This document shows positions 44,749-55,200 of a DNA stretch of 64,000 nucleotides, piece after piece. The translations under genes and the position numbers were made by a program. Positions within the stretch are counted from its first letter, which is position 1; each line of letters opens with the position of its first letter. The stretch comes from Vibrio ostreae (GTDB taxonomy: Bacteria > Pseudomonadota > Gammaproteobacteria > Enterobacterales > Vibrionaceae), in the NCBI RefSeq assembly GCF_019226825.1, contig NZ_CP076642.1:372001-436000 (forward strand), written 5' to 3'. The notes under the pieces were generated by a model. The model saw only the letters and a program-made list of their open reading frames with translations. It ran no database searches and was not told where the DNA came from.

Positions 44749-46053
44749 ATGTTAAGTGCACGCAACATTGCCGCTTTGGGCTTTATGACCTTCGCCATGT
44801 ATTTAGGCGCGGGCAACCTTATTTTCCCGCCATTTTTGGGCTATCAGGCCGGTGAACATCTGTTTCAGGGCATGGCTGGCTTTTTGCTGGCAGGCGTAGG
44901 TTTACCTGCCTTTGCTCTGGTCATCGTCGCGCTGGTCGGCGGCTCTGATAACCTGACTTCTGTACTGCCACGCCCGATTGCGACCACTTTCTGGATTCTG
45001 GTATTTATCGTAATTGGTCCGGCGTTCGTGGTACCTCGCGCCATTACCGTGGCTTACCAGTTCGGCATCAGCCCGTTCTTTGGTGACAGCGCCCTGATCC
45101 CGTTCTCTGTTCTGTTCTGTATCGCAGCGATTCTGTTCTCGCTCTATCCAGGCAAACTGATTGACACGCTGGGCAAATGGCTGACGCCGGCTCTGCTGGC
45201 GATTCTGGTTGTGATGTCTGTGGTCGCTCTGCTGTTCCCTGCCCATGAAATTGGCACGGCAACCGGCACGTACGTTAATAACGCGTTCTCTGAAGGTATC
45301 ACACAGGGTTACATGACCATGGATGCTCTGGGTTCGATTGGCTTTGGCTGGGTTATCTTCCGCGCGATTCAAAGCATGGGCGTCAGCCAGCCGAAAGCGA
45401 TTGCCAAATACACCCTGATTGCAGCCGGTATGTACGCGGTGGCGATGGCCTTAGTCTACATTGCGCTGGCCTACATCGGTGCAACCAGCGCTGGCGGTGC
45501 AACCACGTTCACCAACGGCGGCGATATTCTGACAGCCTTCACGACCATGCACTTTGGTGTGTTCGGTACGGTTCTGCTGGGCGCAGTCATGGTTCTGGCC
45601 TGTCTGACCACCATCATTGGTGTAACGACAGCCGGTAGTGAGTTCTACAGCAAAACGTTCCCGTCAGTCTCTTACCGTAACAGCGTGATTGTCAGCATGG
45701 TGATCGCTGCTCTGGTGGCTAACGTGGGCCTGGAACAGCTTCTGAAAATCACCCTGCCAGCGGTTGTGGCACTGCACCCAATCGCGATCGCACTGCTGCT
45801 GATTGCGCCGCTGAAGCGCTTCATTTCCGTATCCGGCGTTCTGGTGACCGTAGCCACTGCACTGATCTTTGGCAGCCTGGATGCATTGCACATCCTGGGC
45901 AGCATGCCTGAACAAGCGGACTCAACTCTGACCAAGTGGCTGCCGCTGTACAGCTACTACGCGGGTTGGATTGTCCCAACCATCGTCGTTCTCGCTGCGG
46001 CAATTCGCCTGCACAAATTCACTGCGCAGTCCCGCTTAGCAACAGAGCGTTGA
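44749..46053 (+). CDS. brnQ: Branched-chain amino acid:cation symporter BrnQ (LIVCS family)
   Basis: Inner-membrane Na+ or H+ coupled importer of leucine, isoleucine and valine, about twelve helices in 434 residues. The N-terminus FMTFAMYLGAGNLIFPPFLGYQAG and the later GPAFVVPRAITVAYQFGISPFF are diagnostic for BrnQ. ATG at 44749 is preceded by GAGGAAG; earlier in-frame starts at 44683 and 44734 fall inside the leader hairpin region or overlap the ribosome site. Regulation by a leucine-rich leader peptide upstream is proposed. Confidence 0.93.
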   Translation: MLSARNIAALGFMTFAMYLGAGNLIFPPFLGYQAGEHLFQGMAGFLLAGVGLPAFALVIVALVGGSDNLTSVLPRPIATTFWILVFIVIGPAFVVPRAITVAYQFGISPFFGDSALIPFSVLFCIAAILFSLYPGKLIDTLGKWLTPALLAILVVMSVVALLFPAHEIGTATGTYVNNAFSEGITQGYMTMDALGSIGFGWVIFRAIQSMGVSQPKAIAKYTLIAAGMYAVAMALVYIALAYIGATSAGGATTFTNGGDILTAFTTMHFGVFGTVLLGAVMVLACLTTIIGVTTAGSEFYSKTFPSVSYRNSVIVSMVIAALVANVGLEQLLKITLPAVVALHPIAIALLLIAPLKRFISVSGVLVTVATALIFGSLDALHILGSMPEQADSTLTKWLPLYSYYAGWIVPTIVVLAAAIRLHKFTAQSRLATER

Positions 46054-46113
46054 TTGCGATACTCACACAGGCTCAGTTATTCTGCTGAGCCTGTTCGTGA
46101 TAGAAACAACAAA

Positions 46114-46143
46114 GCGCAAAGGAGCCTAATGGCTCCTTTGCGC
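46114..46143. terminator. Perfect 13-bp inverted repeat after brnQ
   Basis: GCGCAAAGGAGCC and GGCTCCTTTGCGC with a 4-nt loop. A very stable hairpin between the convergent brnQ and the accessory block; no long T-run follows, so termination may be Rho-aided. Confidence 0.7.
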
Positions 46144-46253
46144 AGATAAATAGTTTTACGTGTCAATATACTTAGCTAAACGGGACTCAATAACCTTCAT
46201 AATAATCAATTAATATTTGATCATTATTTTTTATTTATAACGACCCACATCTA

Positions 46254-47213
46254 TCAATCAAACAAATTGACTTCAAGTAAAGGTACAGGTGTTTCTACAT
46301 TTTCTCTTTTAACATAGAAAGTGCATATGGGCGACGAGAAGCCAGCTCTAAACCTTTCTTCAACTGCTAGCTCGTCTTCACTATATAGTGAGATTTTCAA
46401 ACCATTTCCGCTTCCAGGAACTTTTAGCTTAGGCCAGTTATTCGCAACACATGATGTCCAATCAGTTAATGATTCACCTTTTATAACACTAACTTCCTTA
46501 ATTGACTCATCAAAAAAGTAGGATCCAACGAAGGGAGAATTTTTACCTAACCTTGCTTGCTCGTTTGCTTCTGATGATATGTAGTATGGCCATGGTGTGA
46601 GTCCCCAACACAAGGCTATTAAGCCTTCCGAAAATAGTTCGCTTGCTAGTTCAGTTGTCGTGAATTCTTTAATTAAATCGTTACCTGATTCGTGTTTCTT
46701 TAAATAATTATTTAATTTATCGATATCAGCCAACATAAATCCATACTCATGGTAAGTCTCATAAATAAGATGATCACCTTTATTAACTACTCTGCTTCTA
46801 TTTTCAACAGAAAAAACAAGGTTAATATTGTATATTTCGGCTTCAACATAATTACCTTGTGAAGGGTCTTTCCCACTCAGGCACATAGGAATATCTGTAT
46901 TCAAATATATTTTATAGTGATATTTACATCCCTTTACAAGACCAAGCTCAGAACCGGAAATAAAAATATTTTTAAATCTAAAAATATCATCACCACTAAA
47001 AATAAAAATACCTTCCTTTAAAGATTCAATACATTTTACACTTGCCAAAGATATATACTCTTCATTATCAATTAAGTACGCATTGGCTAAATGCTTTTTA
47101 AAACGTCTACCTGGATCAAATAGCTCACTTACTCTAAAAGTACTATCTAACGAAACTTTCGCTTCATAAAAAGTATCACTGGCTTCGTATATGTATCTGC
47201 TCGCTCTATTCAT
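46254..47213 (-). CDS. Hypothetical protein in the Rhs-associated block
   Basis: A protein of about 319 residues (start at 47213, MNRASRYIYEASD; an upstream ATG at 47237 would add eight residues). I do not recognise the family. It has no signal peptide or membrane helix; it is mixed alpha/beta, with the sequence EELVSEGL-like ELASELFSEGLIALCWGLTPWPYYISSEA in the C-terminal half. Codon use is AT-rich compared with brnQ and matches the neighbouring immunity genes. Its place at the end of the toxin-immunity block suggests an immunity or accessory role, but this is only context. Confidence 0.6.
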   Translation of the reverse strand: MNRASRYIYEASDTFYEAKVSLDSTFRVSELFDPGRRFKKHLANAYLIDNEEYISLASVKCIESLKEGIFIFSGDDIFRFKNIFISGSELGLVKGCKYHYKIYLNTDIPMCLSGKDPSQGNYVEAEIYNINLVFSVENRSRVVNKGDHLIYETYHEYGFMLADIDKLNNYLKKHESGNDLIKEFTTTELASELFSEGLIALCWGLTPWPYYISSEANEQARLGKNSPFVGSYFFDESIKEVSVIKGESLTDWTSCVANNWPKLKVPGSGNGLKISLYSEDELAVEERFRAGFSSPICTFYVKRENVETPVPLLEVNLFD

Positions 47214-47399
47214 GGTCATGCCCACTATGTTTATCACTTGCCCAATCTATTGATTTTTCCATGCTTCTGATGGATTTACATCCTTTGCAATTAATTTACC
47301 TTTCGTACCGGCATCACTTATTTCATGCAAGTCTCAGCGGGAATTTTAAGATATTATGATACAAAATTGTCTTATAAACCATTGCGTTAAAAACAAATA

Positions 47400-47418
47400 G
47401 CAAAATGCAAGACCTGAC
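47400..47418. repeat. Boundary repeat, copy A
   Basis: GCAAAATGCAAGACCTGAC; an identical 19-bp copy is at 51703-51721 and a shorter CAAGACCTGA at 51887-51896. All three lie at edges of immunity genes or remnants. The rest of 47214-47432 has no gene. Confidence 0.8.
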
Positions 47419-47432
47419 ACTGTTGTTTCTTT

Positions 47433-47834
47433 TTATTTAAACCATTCATATCGTTGTAAAAACAAATCATGTATGACATCGATATTTATCAATTTAGATG
47501 ATACATTTTCTATGCACTCCGCATCATCATCTGTAATGGAGACAAACATAGTCACTATATCACCGTCACGCTTGAATACTTCTTCCTTAACCCTTTTCAA
47601 AACGTTTGTTAGAGAATCAATAAGATCTCTCTTAAACTCAGAAAATTGAGCTCTATCTGGAAAAAGTCTCAACTCTTTACTTAGCTCAGAGAATAACTCC
47701 GCCTCATATGATTCATAACTCCATTCCGAAATGGCACATTTGTAATAGTTCGGATTTTCTTTACTTTTATCGCTATCACTGTCAAGTATAGCTTGTAATT
47801 CTTCTGTAGAATTAGCGCTTAGGCATACTGTCAT
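47433..47834 (-). CDS. DUF4303-like putative immunity protein
   Basis: Acidic protein of 133 residues. The part WSYESYEAELFSELSKELRLF and the late VTMFVSITDDDAECIENVSSKLIN resemble DUF4303 proteins, which are often found beside polymorphic toxins. No toxin tip lies directly upstream of it; the nearest (48632-49133) has its own candidate immunity gene, so this could be an orphan immunity gene. It begins directly downstream of repeat A. The 240-bp interval 47835-48078 has no gene. Confidence 0.5.
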   Translation of the reverse strand: MTVCLSANSTEELQAILDSDSDKSKENPNYYKCAISEWSYESYEAELFSELSKELRLFPDRAQFSEFKRDLIDSLTNVLKRVKEEVFKRDGDIVTMFVSITDDDAECIENVSSKLINIDVIHDLFLQRYEWFK

Positions 47835-48078
47835 AGTACTACTATCAGTATGTAATACTATACCATAAAGATTTTCGTTACTCCTTTCAGATAAAATATT
47901 AGTTATAACGTTTAATGTTATTTTTTAACATTTTTCTTCAAACTTATCCCAATCCATATATATCTCACTGGTTAACTACCAAAAATTAAAGTAATCACCA
48001 CCGCCAAGGCAGTGGCTTAGGGATAACAATAAATAATCTTATATTAATTATAGTATAATTTAACAATTTCCATCTAAG

Positions 48079-48639
48079 CTATCCTATATTAAATGAATAG
48101 ATATCATCTCTTGGATCAATTAAATTTTTAAATTCATCAACTAATGAAAAATATAAGAAATATCCAGACTCATTGTGTTCTGCGACACTAGTTAATGTGA
48201 CCTTATATTTACCTTTAGGAATCTCAAATTTTATAAATTTATTTATCACCTGCCCAGTTAGAGCAGCTTTATAGCTGATGACATCTTTATCTTCATTTTC
48301 AAATATAATATAATCCCAGCAATTTAGACTACCAAGACTACCTATCCAAATTGAATCATCATCACCTACGGAAAGGTTGAATTTACCTAACTCTGATTTA
48401 GTGTTTTCTGGGATACTATCCAAAGAAGCACAAAAAATATATTTTTTTGCATCTATACTAGATATTGGCAGCCAAATTCCTTTAGATATCGAATCGAGAT
48501 ACAATTTTTTATCATTTTCAAATTTATCAAGTATTTTTTTTCCTTTAATTTTTTTACTAAAGAGATATTCTTTCATTAAAGATGGTGAAAGAATAAAAAA
48601 ACCATAATCTGAAAGCCGTACTTCTTTAAATTTATTCAT
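48079..48639 (-). CDS. Putative immunity protein for the second Rhs tip
   Basis: Protein of 186 residues of unknown family, low in GC, no signal peptide. It overlaps the 3' end of the preceding toxin tip (48632) by eight bases, the coupling typical of toxin-immunity pairs. The segment [19 protein letters not shown] recurs in a broken copy at 51730-51898 (GEFNLSVESDNAIWLVSLD), so this immunity family has been copied within the block. Confidence 0.6.
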   Translation of the reverse strand: MNKFKEVRLSDYGFFILSPSLMKEYLFSKKIKGKKILDKFENDKKLYLDSISKGIWLPISSIDAKKYIFCASLDSIPENTKSELGKFNLSVGDDDSIWIGSLGSLNCWDYIIFENEDKDVISYKAALTGQVINKFIKFEIPKGKYKVTLTSVAEHNESGYFLYFSLVDEFKNLIDPRDDIYSFNIG

Positions 48640-49133
48640 GTTTAGGCAATCCTACGATACGTTGTTCTAGAATTTCTAGTGCTTCTTTGGGTGTAACATC
48701 ATCAGCAAGTATTTCGTCAGTATAAGGAACTTTTAAAAATCCTTTTTCATCTATTCCATCATAAGCACTCTTAGCCCTTTGGAAAAAGTCCCCTACACTA
48801 GCTTCAAATTTGCTACCGTGAAACGGAACACCTTCATTGATAAGTGAACAATGCAATCGTTTATGCAATTCATCGCTACCGGATACATTATTGGGATACC
48901 AAGAGATTGCTTGGTTATGTGCAAAGTCATCTATGGCGAGTTTCTTCGCTACTGAGCGTGGTATGAGATGATGTCCCATGCCCGTATGCTTCAACTCTGA
49001 ATATAACCCCAGCGGATCAACCCATTCCATCGGGTTATGCACATACGCCTGAGGTCGCAGGCCGCCCAGCATTCCTATTGGGTCTGAGCTGAGGTACTGG
49101 CCGCTGTCTGCATCATAGTAACGGTAGAGAGTT
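48632..49133 (-). pseudogene. Displaced Rhs C-terminal toxin tip 2 (HNH-like nuclease)
   Basis: Starts abruptly with the Rhs core end ([20 protein letters not shown], then [11 protein letters not shown]), without promoter or ribosome site, and continues into a 120-residue variable domain. That domain has [16 protein letters not shown], an HH-type nuclease motif, and further His at 70-85 (HKRLHCS). The core part, about 115 bp, is nearly identical to the matching part of the main rhs at 52716. An ATG at 49072 exists within the core. It is probably silent until recombined onto the full rhs gene. Confidence 0.7.
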
Positions 49134-49206
49134 CTATTTATCTAAAAACCAGTATTTTAAATTTAGTCAAGATTTATCCTACTTTTTATTGTACTGATAA
49201 CTCGCT

Positions 49207-49912
49207 TTAACATTTATGTATTAAAAAATTATTAAGGGATTTTTTCTTAGCCTTCGGAAGATAACGCGATATTTCAATATGGTTATCGACCAAATGTTCA
49301 TTAATGCCCTTATTTAAACCTATAAGTTTAACTCCTTTAACAGCATGTTTTTCAATACTAAGCTTCACTTTTTCACTAATAACTATCTGACTATGTACAA
49401 CACTAAACTCACTCAATTCTAAGATGTCATAATCAAACGCGTTTTCATTTAAAACCACATTTCCTGTAGGAACAATTTGATTTCTCTTCCCATACTGCCA
49501 ATCTGTTTTATTAAGGTCTATAAATCTATAGCGTTTTTTTATTTCATCCGTGTCATTATTAATAGGTCTTTTAAAAACCAAATATATGAGCGTTTCACCC
49601 GTAAATTTACCATTCATCCAAACATGAAGGTTCTTTTTTTACGTGAGGGGCAAACTTGAAATCTGAAATTTTGTCATAAAATTCAGAAGTAAAAATATGG
49701 CCATGATGATTAAGATAATCAAAATCGATAACTGGATTATTATCAAAGTTCCAGTAAAGATCATCTAGGACCCTGTTATTCATTACATCAAAGGACACAT
49801 CAATTCTCGATGCATCTACTGGAACACTAGTCGACGGTACATTATTCAATACAGCTTTAGGATTTATTAATTTAAAGCTTTTTCTATCATTCATTAAAAA
49901 GTAGTAATTCAT
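49207..49912 (-). pseudogene. Immunity gene for Rhs tip 1, split in an A run
   Basis: Two frames overlap: 49607-49912 (MNYYFLMNDRKSFKLINPKA...APHVKK) and 49207-49617 (MNGKFTGETLIYLVFKRPI...). Taking away one of seven A at about 49634-49640 joins them as HVKKNLHVWMNGKFTGETL, giving a single protein of 234 residues. It resembles immunity proteins of the Imm43 kind in size and opening, but I am not sure of the family. It starts within one base of the toxin tip 1 stop. A homopolymer error is likelier than loss of the gene. Confidence 0.6.
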
Positions 49913-51538
49913 TAATTTAATCGTCCTTTACAGTTCTTCGATACATTCCCTGACCAAATATCTCTTTTTAACTCCATCTGTAATTTCCTTACCTCTAATC
50001 TTGTTTCAGATTTTGAAATAATTCCAGAATTATAGTCATGTCTGATATCCTCTATTCTTCTATCTACGTCACTAGAGTAATTATTATGACTTGAACTATG
50101 ATACACTGACATTCCTTTACCTAACCTATCTTTATACGCTTTTTCACTACCAGGTACTAATATTCCGTTTTCAACTGAATCTCTACGAGAACCTATACCA
50201 ATATCATCAAAAAAACTTTGATGATTTTTCCATATTTCTACTGGAATAACATGGTGTGCAGATAGCTTATCACCTACTACCCCTCCAATGTTTTTATTTA
50301 GTAATGTACTATTTAATCCTAATGGTTCTATCCACTCCATCGGATTATGCACATACGCCTGAGGGCGCAGGCCGCCCAGCATTCCTATAGGGTCTGAGCT
50401 GAGGTATTGGCCGCTGTCCGCATCATAGTAACGGTTTAAGTTATAGTAAAGGCCCGACTCTTTATCTTCTAACTGACCTTGATAACGCAGATCGCACTGC
50501 ACCGGGTCGTTAGCCGCATCCTCAAATAACTGCTTGATATTGCTTTGCAATGTCTGATGGTGACCTTGCCATAAACCTTGCTCACCACGCCAGACAATGT
50601 CACCATTTTCTGAACACAGCTCTCTGGGTGTGCCTGCGTGGTCGGTCACCACATAGTGCAGCTTTTCCGTCTGCAATTGATGGTGAGTGTTGACCTGTGC
50701 CAACGGCCGGAATGACCCGGGCTCATAAATGTATTCGGTACTTTGCAGCGCCTCGCCATTGGCGGTTTTCAGCGTTTGCTGGATGACCTGCGCACCGTCG
50801 TACAGATAATGCACCTGCTGACTGGCTTGCACGCCGCGCTCACACTCTTTGGCAACCCGACGCCCGAAGGCATCGTAGCGGTAACGCCAGCGTTCACCAT
50901 TGGGGCAGTTCAATCCGGATTAGCCGGTCGTACTCATCCCAACTGAAGTTCGTTGCCTGCGGACGGAAGCCATCTTTACGTTCAATTTTCTGAATCGCAC
51001 GGCCACATTCATCGTAATGGTAAGTAAAACGCCCGACCTGAACCACACGCCCCGCGTTATCATACTGACGGGCGGCTTTGTTTAACGCAGCCTGGCTGAT
51101 GGGCACCACAGTATCGGTATAGTGTGTAGCGCTGGCCGTCTCATTTAAGTTCAGTTCGCTGTCATAACCAAACAAGGTCACAAACTGATGCTGGCTGCCT
51201 TTTTGCGGCGTATGAGTACGGCTGGTTATCTGACCGTTGCGGTTCAACTCAAACCGCTCACTGCCCCAGTGGCTGTCATCAATACCGACTAAGCGATCAA
51301 GCTTGTCATAGTGATATTCTCTGAGCGCATCCGGCATACCCGTCAGGGTTTTGCTGCCCAGACGCTGGGCCTGCAGGCGTCCTCTGTCATCCCAGTCGTG
51401 ATGCAGGTGGAACCCCTGCCCATTAAGGCGCTGTTGCTCCAGCCCCATCGGGTTGTACGCAAAGTTAAGCGCTTGGTGGTCACCAACCTGTAACCCGGCC
51501 AGCTGGGCCAGCTGCCATTGGTATTGGCAGAAGGTCAT
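49912..51538 (-). pseudogene. Displaced Rhs fragment with AHH-nuclease toxin tip 1, frameshifted
   Basis: Second partial copy of the Rhs core. Homology to the main rhs starts abruptly at about 51528 (QYQWQ...LAGLQVGDHQALNFAY) and runs about 1.2 kb at near identity to the DPLGL-type junction (NPMEWIEPLGL), then diverges to a unique tip with KLSAHHVIPVEIW and SSHNNYSSDVDRRI, an AHH-type nuclease. The frame breaks at about 50904, where CATTGGGGCAG has four G; the main rhs has three. No N-terminus, so it cannot be loaded on VgrG by itself. Confidence 0.75.
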
Positions 51539-51618
51539 TTTTCCGAAAAGTCGGGTATAGTAACCAACACTGCCGTAGTGATGCTTAAAAAGAAAACAAA
51601 AATGGCAGATACTTTCAT
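51535..51618 (-). CDS. Possible 27-residue membrane peptide
   Basis: ATG at 51618 opens MKVSAIFVFFLSITTAVLVT followed by IPDFSEK and TGA, a single hydrophobic helix. The TGA overlaps the first ATG of the Rhs fragment (ATGA). It could be the N-terminus of a lost lipoprotein or immunity gene. Low support. Confidence 0.25.
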   Translation of the reverse strand: MKVSAIFVFFLSITTAVLVTIPDFSEK

Positions 51619-51702
51619 AACGAAAGCACCTGCCACTTGAAGGAAATGATGTAGGCTAATTTTAACTAAATTTTAATATTAGTCATAAAGTTAACCAAAA
51701 AG

Positions 51703-51721
51703 GCAAAATGCAAGACCTGAC
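51703..51721. repeat. Boundary repeat, copy B
   Basis: Identical 19-bp copy of GCAAAATGCAAGACCTGAC (also at 47400-47418), nine bases downstream of the stop of the immunity remnant at 51730. Confidence 0.8.
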
Positions 51722-51729
51722 CCTCTGTT

Positions 51730-51898
51730 TCATGTATTAAAGTTATTAGCATACCATTTATCTAAACTAACTAACCAAATTGCATTATCACTTTCAACAG
51801 ACAGATTAAACTCACCTACTTTACAAACTACTGTCTAGTTTTCTAAACACTCATCAGGATTGAATATCTTAAACAGCTTTTTTACACAAGACCTGATC
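51730..51898 (-). pseudogene. Remnant of an immunity gene with an in-frame amber codon
   Basis: One minus-strand frame reads CVKKLFKIFNPDECLEN, TAG, TVVCKVGEFNLSVESDNAIWLVSLDKWYANNFNT and TGA. The second part matches the segment [19 protein letters not shown] of the intact protein at 48079-48639. N-terminus and C-terminus are missing. The repeat CAAGACCTGA lies at its upstream edge (51887-51896). Confidence 0.6.
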
Positions 51899-52261
51899 TT
51901 ATTGATTTTCCGAAGCAATATCTAAATTCAATATATCATCATGAATTACTTTTAAACGTTTTTTACGTAAAAGAACATTTGAATCATCTAAAAAGAATAC
52001 ACCTGAAATAATTGAATTATTTAATACTGTTAATAAACAACATTGATCCCCTTGCATAACTGATTGAGGTAATTTTTTTCCTTGCAAAAATTCACTAGTA
52101 GAAATTATTTTTTCCTCATTACCAAAATATTGGTCTACAACTCCAACGTATTTTAATGCAGATCTATTACCAAAACTATTTATTATAACCCCATCTTTCT
52201 GGGCAAAAATTACATACAACAATTCATGCGCTAGTATTAAATCATCTATATTTTTCATCAT
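51899..52261 (-). CDS. Putative immunity protein for the main Rhs toxin
   Basis: Protein of 120 residues (MMKNIDDLILAHELLYVIFAQKDG...), unknown family, cytoplasmic. It begins eight bases after the rhs stop, so it should neutralise the nuclease-like tip of that Rhs protein. AT-rich compared with the rhs core. The function is inferred from position only. Confidence 0.6.
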   Translation of the reverse strand: MMKNIDDLILAHELLYVIFAQKDGVIINSFGNRSALKYVGVVDQYFGNEEKIISTSEFLQGKKLPQSVMQGDQCCLLTVLNNSIISGVFFLDDSNVLLRKKRLKVIHDDILNLDIASENQ

Positions 52262-52269
52262 TTTCTACT

Positions 52270-55200
52270 CTAGTCAAAACCTGGATCATACCAATCTCCA
52301 GGAGAATCAGGGTCTTCAATAAGTCTTGCGCCTTTTGCTTTCCAATGCTCTTTAATTTCTCTACGTCGTTGACCTTCTCCTCCTTCATTATTTCTGAAAT
52401 AAGATGCCCCTTTATGACGACTTACACCATCTACTTTCTTAGTGTGAATATTACCTGATGGGTGCCCAGGACCAGGGATTTCATCTATAACTCCTCCATG
52501 TGTTTCCACAGGTAACTGGTGTCTATGATGTGGAGAAAGCTTAGTTTCTGCTGAATTACCTTGTAAAAAGGCAGTTCTTTGTTCGCTTGTAAAAGGACCT
52601 TCTACATATATCGGTGGTTCTGACATTTTAGGATCTAATGGACTCCATTCATGCCCGTCAAATTTTTTAACCTCATCACCCTTCCAGTTCTTACTATAAG
52701 TATGCCCAGCCAACCCCAACGGATCCACCCATTCCATCGGGTTATGCACATACGCCTGAGGTCGCAGGCCGCCCAGCATTCCTATCGGATCTGAGCTGAG
52801 GTATTGGCCGCTGTCTGCATCATAGTAACGGTTTAAGTTATAGTAAAGCCCGGATTCTTTATCTTCAATCTGACCTTGGTAACGTAGGTCACACTGCACC
52901 GGGTCGTTAGCCGCATCCTCAAATAACTGTTTGATATTGCTTTGCAATGTCTGATGGTGACCTTGCCATAAACCTTGCTCACCACGCCAGACAATGTCAC
53001 CATTTTCTGAACACAGCTCTCTGGGTGTGCCTGCGTGGTCGGTCACCACATAGTGCAGCTTTTCCGTCTGTAATTGATGGTGAGTGTTGACCTGTGCCAC
53101 CGGCCGGAATGAACCGGGCTCATAAATGTATTCTGTACTTTGCAGCGCCTCGCCATTGGCGGTTTTCAGCGTTTGCTGGATGACCTGCGCGCCGTCGTAC
53201 AGATAATGCACCTGCTGACTGGCTTGCGCGCCGCGCTCACACTCTTTGGCAACCCGACGCCCGAAGGCATCGTAGCGGTAACGCCAGCGTTCACCATTGG
53301 GCAGTTCAATCCGGATTAGCCGGTCGTGCTCATCCCAACTGAAGTTCGTTGCCTGCGGACGGAAGCCATCTTTACGTTCCACTTTCTGAATCGCACGGCC
53401 GCATTCATCGTAATGGTAAGTAAAACGCCCGACCTGAACCACACGCCCCGCGTTATCATACTGACGGGCGGCTTTGTTTAACGCAGCCTGGCTGATGGGC
53501 ACCACAGTATCGGTATAGTGTGTAGCGCTGGCCGTCTCATTTAAGTTAAGTTCGCTGTCGTAACCAAACAAGGTGACAAACTGATGCTGGCTGCCTTTTT
53601 GCGGCGTATGAGTACGGCTGGTTATCTGACCGTTGCGGTTCAACTCAAACCGCTCACTGCCCCAGTGGCTGTCATCAATACCGACTAAGCGATCAAGCTT
53701 GTCATAGTGATATTCTCTGAGCGCATCCGGCATACCCGTCAGGGTTTTGCTGCCCAGACGCTGGGCCTGCAGGCGTCCTCTGTCATCCCAGTCATGATGC
53801 AGGTGGAACCCCTGCCCATTAAGGCGCTGTTTCTCCAGCCCCATCGGAGTGTACGCAAAGTTAAGCGCTTGGTGGTCACCAACCTGTAACCCGGCCAGCT
53901 GACCCTGCTGCCATTGGTATTGGCGCAGTGTGTGTGTCCCGCTGAGTTGCTGGCGATATCCTGCTTTATCGTATTGGTGTGTCAGCGCGACCCCACCCAG
54001 GCATTCCTGAAGCAGTTGCCCGCCGGGGCTGTACTCCATCACGACATCAATGTCGCCATTTTCTGCGCTGATTAAACGCCCTGCGTCGTCGTATTCATAC
54101 CAGCTACGTCCGGTCTGCTCGCCAAGCGGATTCAAGCTGTGATTTTCGACCAGCTGACCATCGGCATTGTAGCGGTACGTTAAGGCATGCTGGTTGGGTT
54201 TAATGTGTTCAACCAGCCTACCGGCTGAGTCATAACGGTACGATTCAGTACGGCCGTCGTAATGACGTTCGGTATGAATTCGGCCACATTCATCAAACTC
54301 ATAACGCCATTGATGCCCCTGGCTGTTGGTCACACCGGCAAATTCAGCCATCGGGTTGTAATGATATTGGGTAACGGCACCCATCGGGTCCGTCGCGGTC
54401 AGCAATTTATCAAATGCGCCATAGCTAAACGCCGAAGCGTTACCCATCGCATCCGTGACCTTAGTCAGATTGCCTTCAATGTCATACTGGAAACTGGCGT
54501 GCGTGCCATCCTCGTACACCACTTGCGCAGGCATACGCTTCGTGTCTTCATACCGCCAGCGGCGGGTTTGGCCGCCTATGGTCCGCGCCGATAAACGCCC
54601 TAAAGCGTCATAAGTGAAGGTCACCGCCTCGCCCATCTCGGGGCGCAGGCCAATCAGACGCCCAATATCATCATAGTCATAATGTACGGCAAGACCGTCA
54701 GGCCCACGGCTTAGTGTACGTAAGCCATGCTCGTTGTACTCATACTCCCATTGGTGACCATCCGGGTCAGTAACCGACTGCAGTGTACCGGCAGAATGGT
54801 AATCCAGCAGCCAGCTTGCCCCGAGAGGGTTAATATAAGCCGTCAGTTGCCCGCTTTCGTTATACTGATATTGATGCGCAATACCGGAAGGCAATGTCAC
54901 CGAGGTGAGATTACCGAGTTCGTCGTGCGTGTATTCAGTGCGTTCACCGTTCGGATTGACAATCGCCGACAGCAGCTCACCTTGCCATTCTTGTAATGTC
55001 TCTGCGCCATCCGCCGCCACGACCTTAACTGCGCGGTTACGTTCATCCAGGTGATACTGAATCACGCCACCAAAGGCATCACGGTGGTAAGTAATATGGC
55101 GCTCATCGTCGTAACGCACTTTATCCCACCAGAAATCGCCCGAACAGCGGGTAGCGATTGCCCGGCCCTGCTCGTCAAAATCATGCTCAACCCAGGTATG

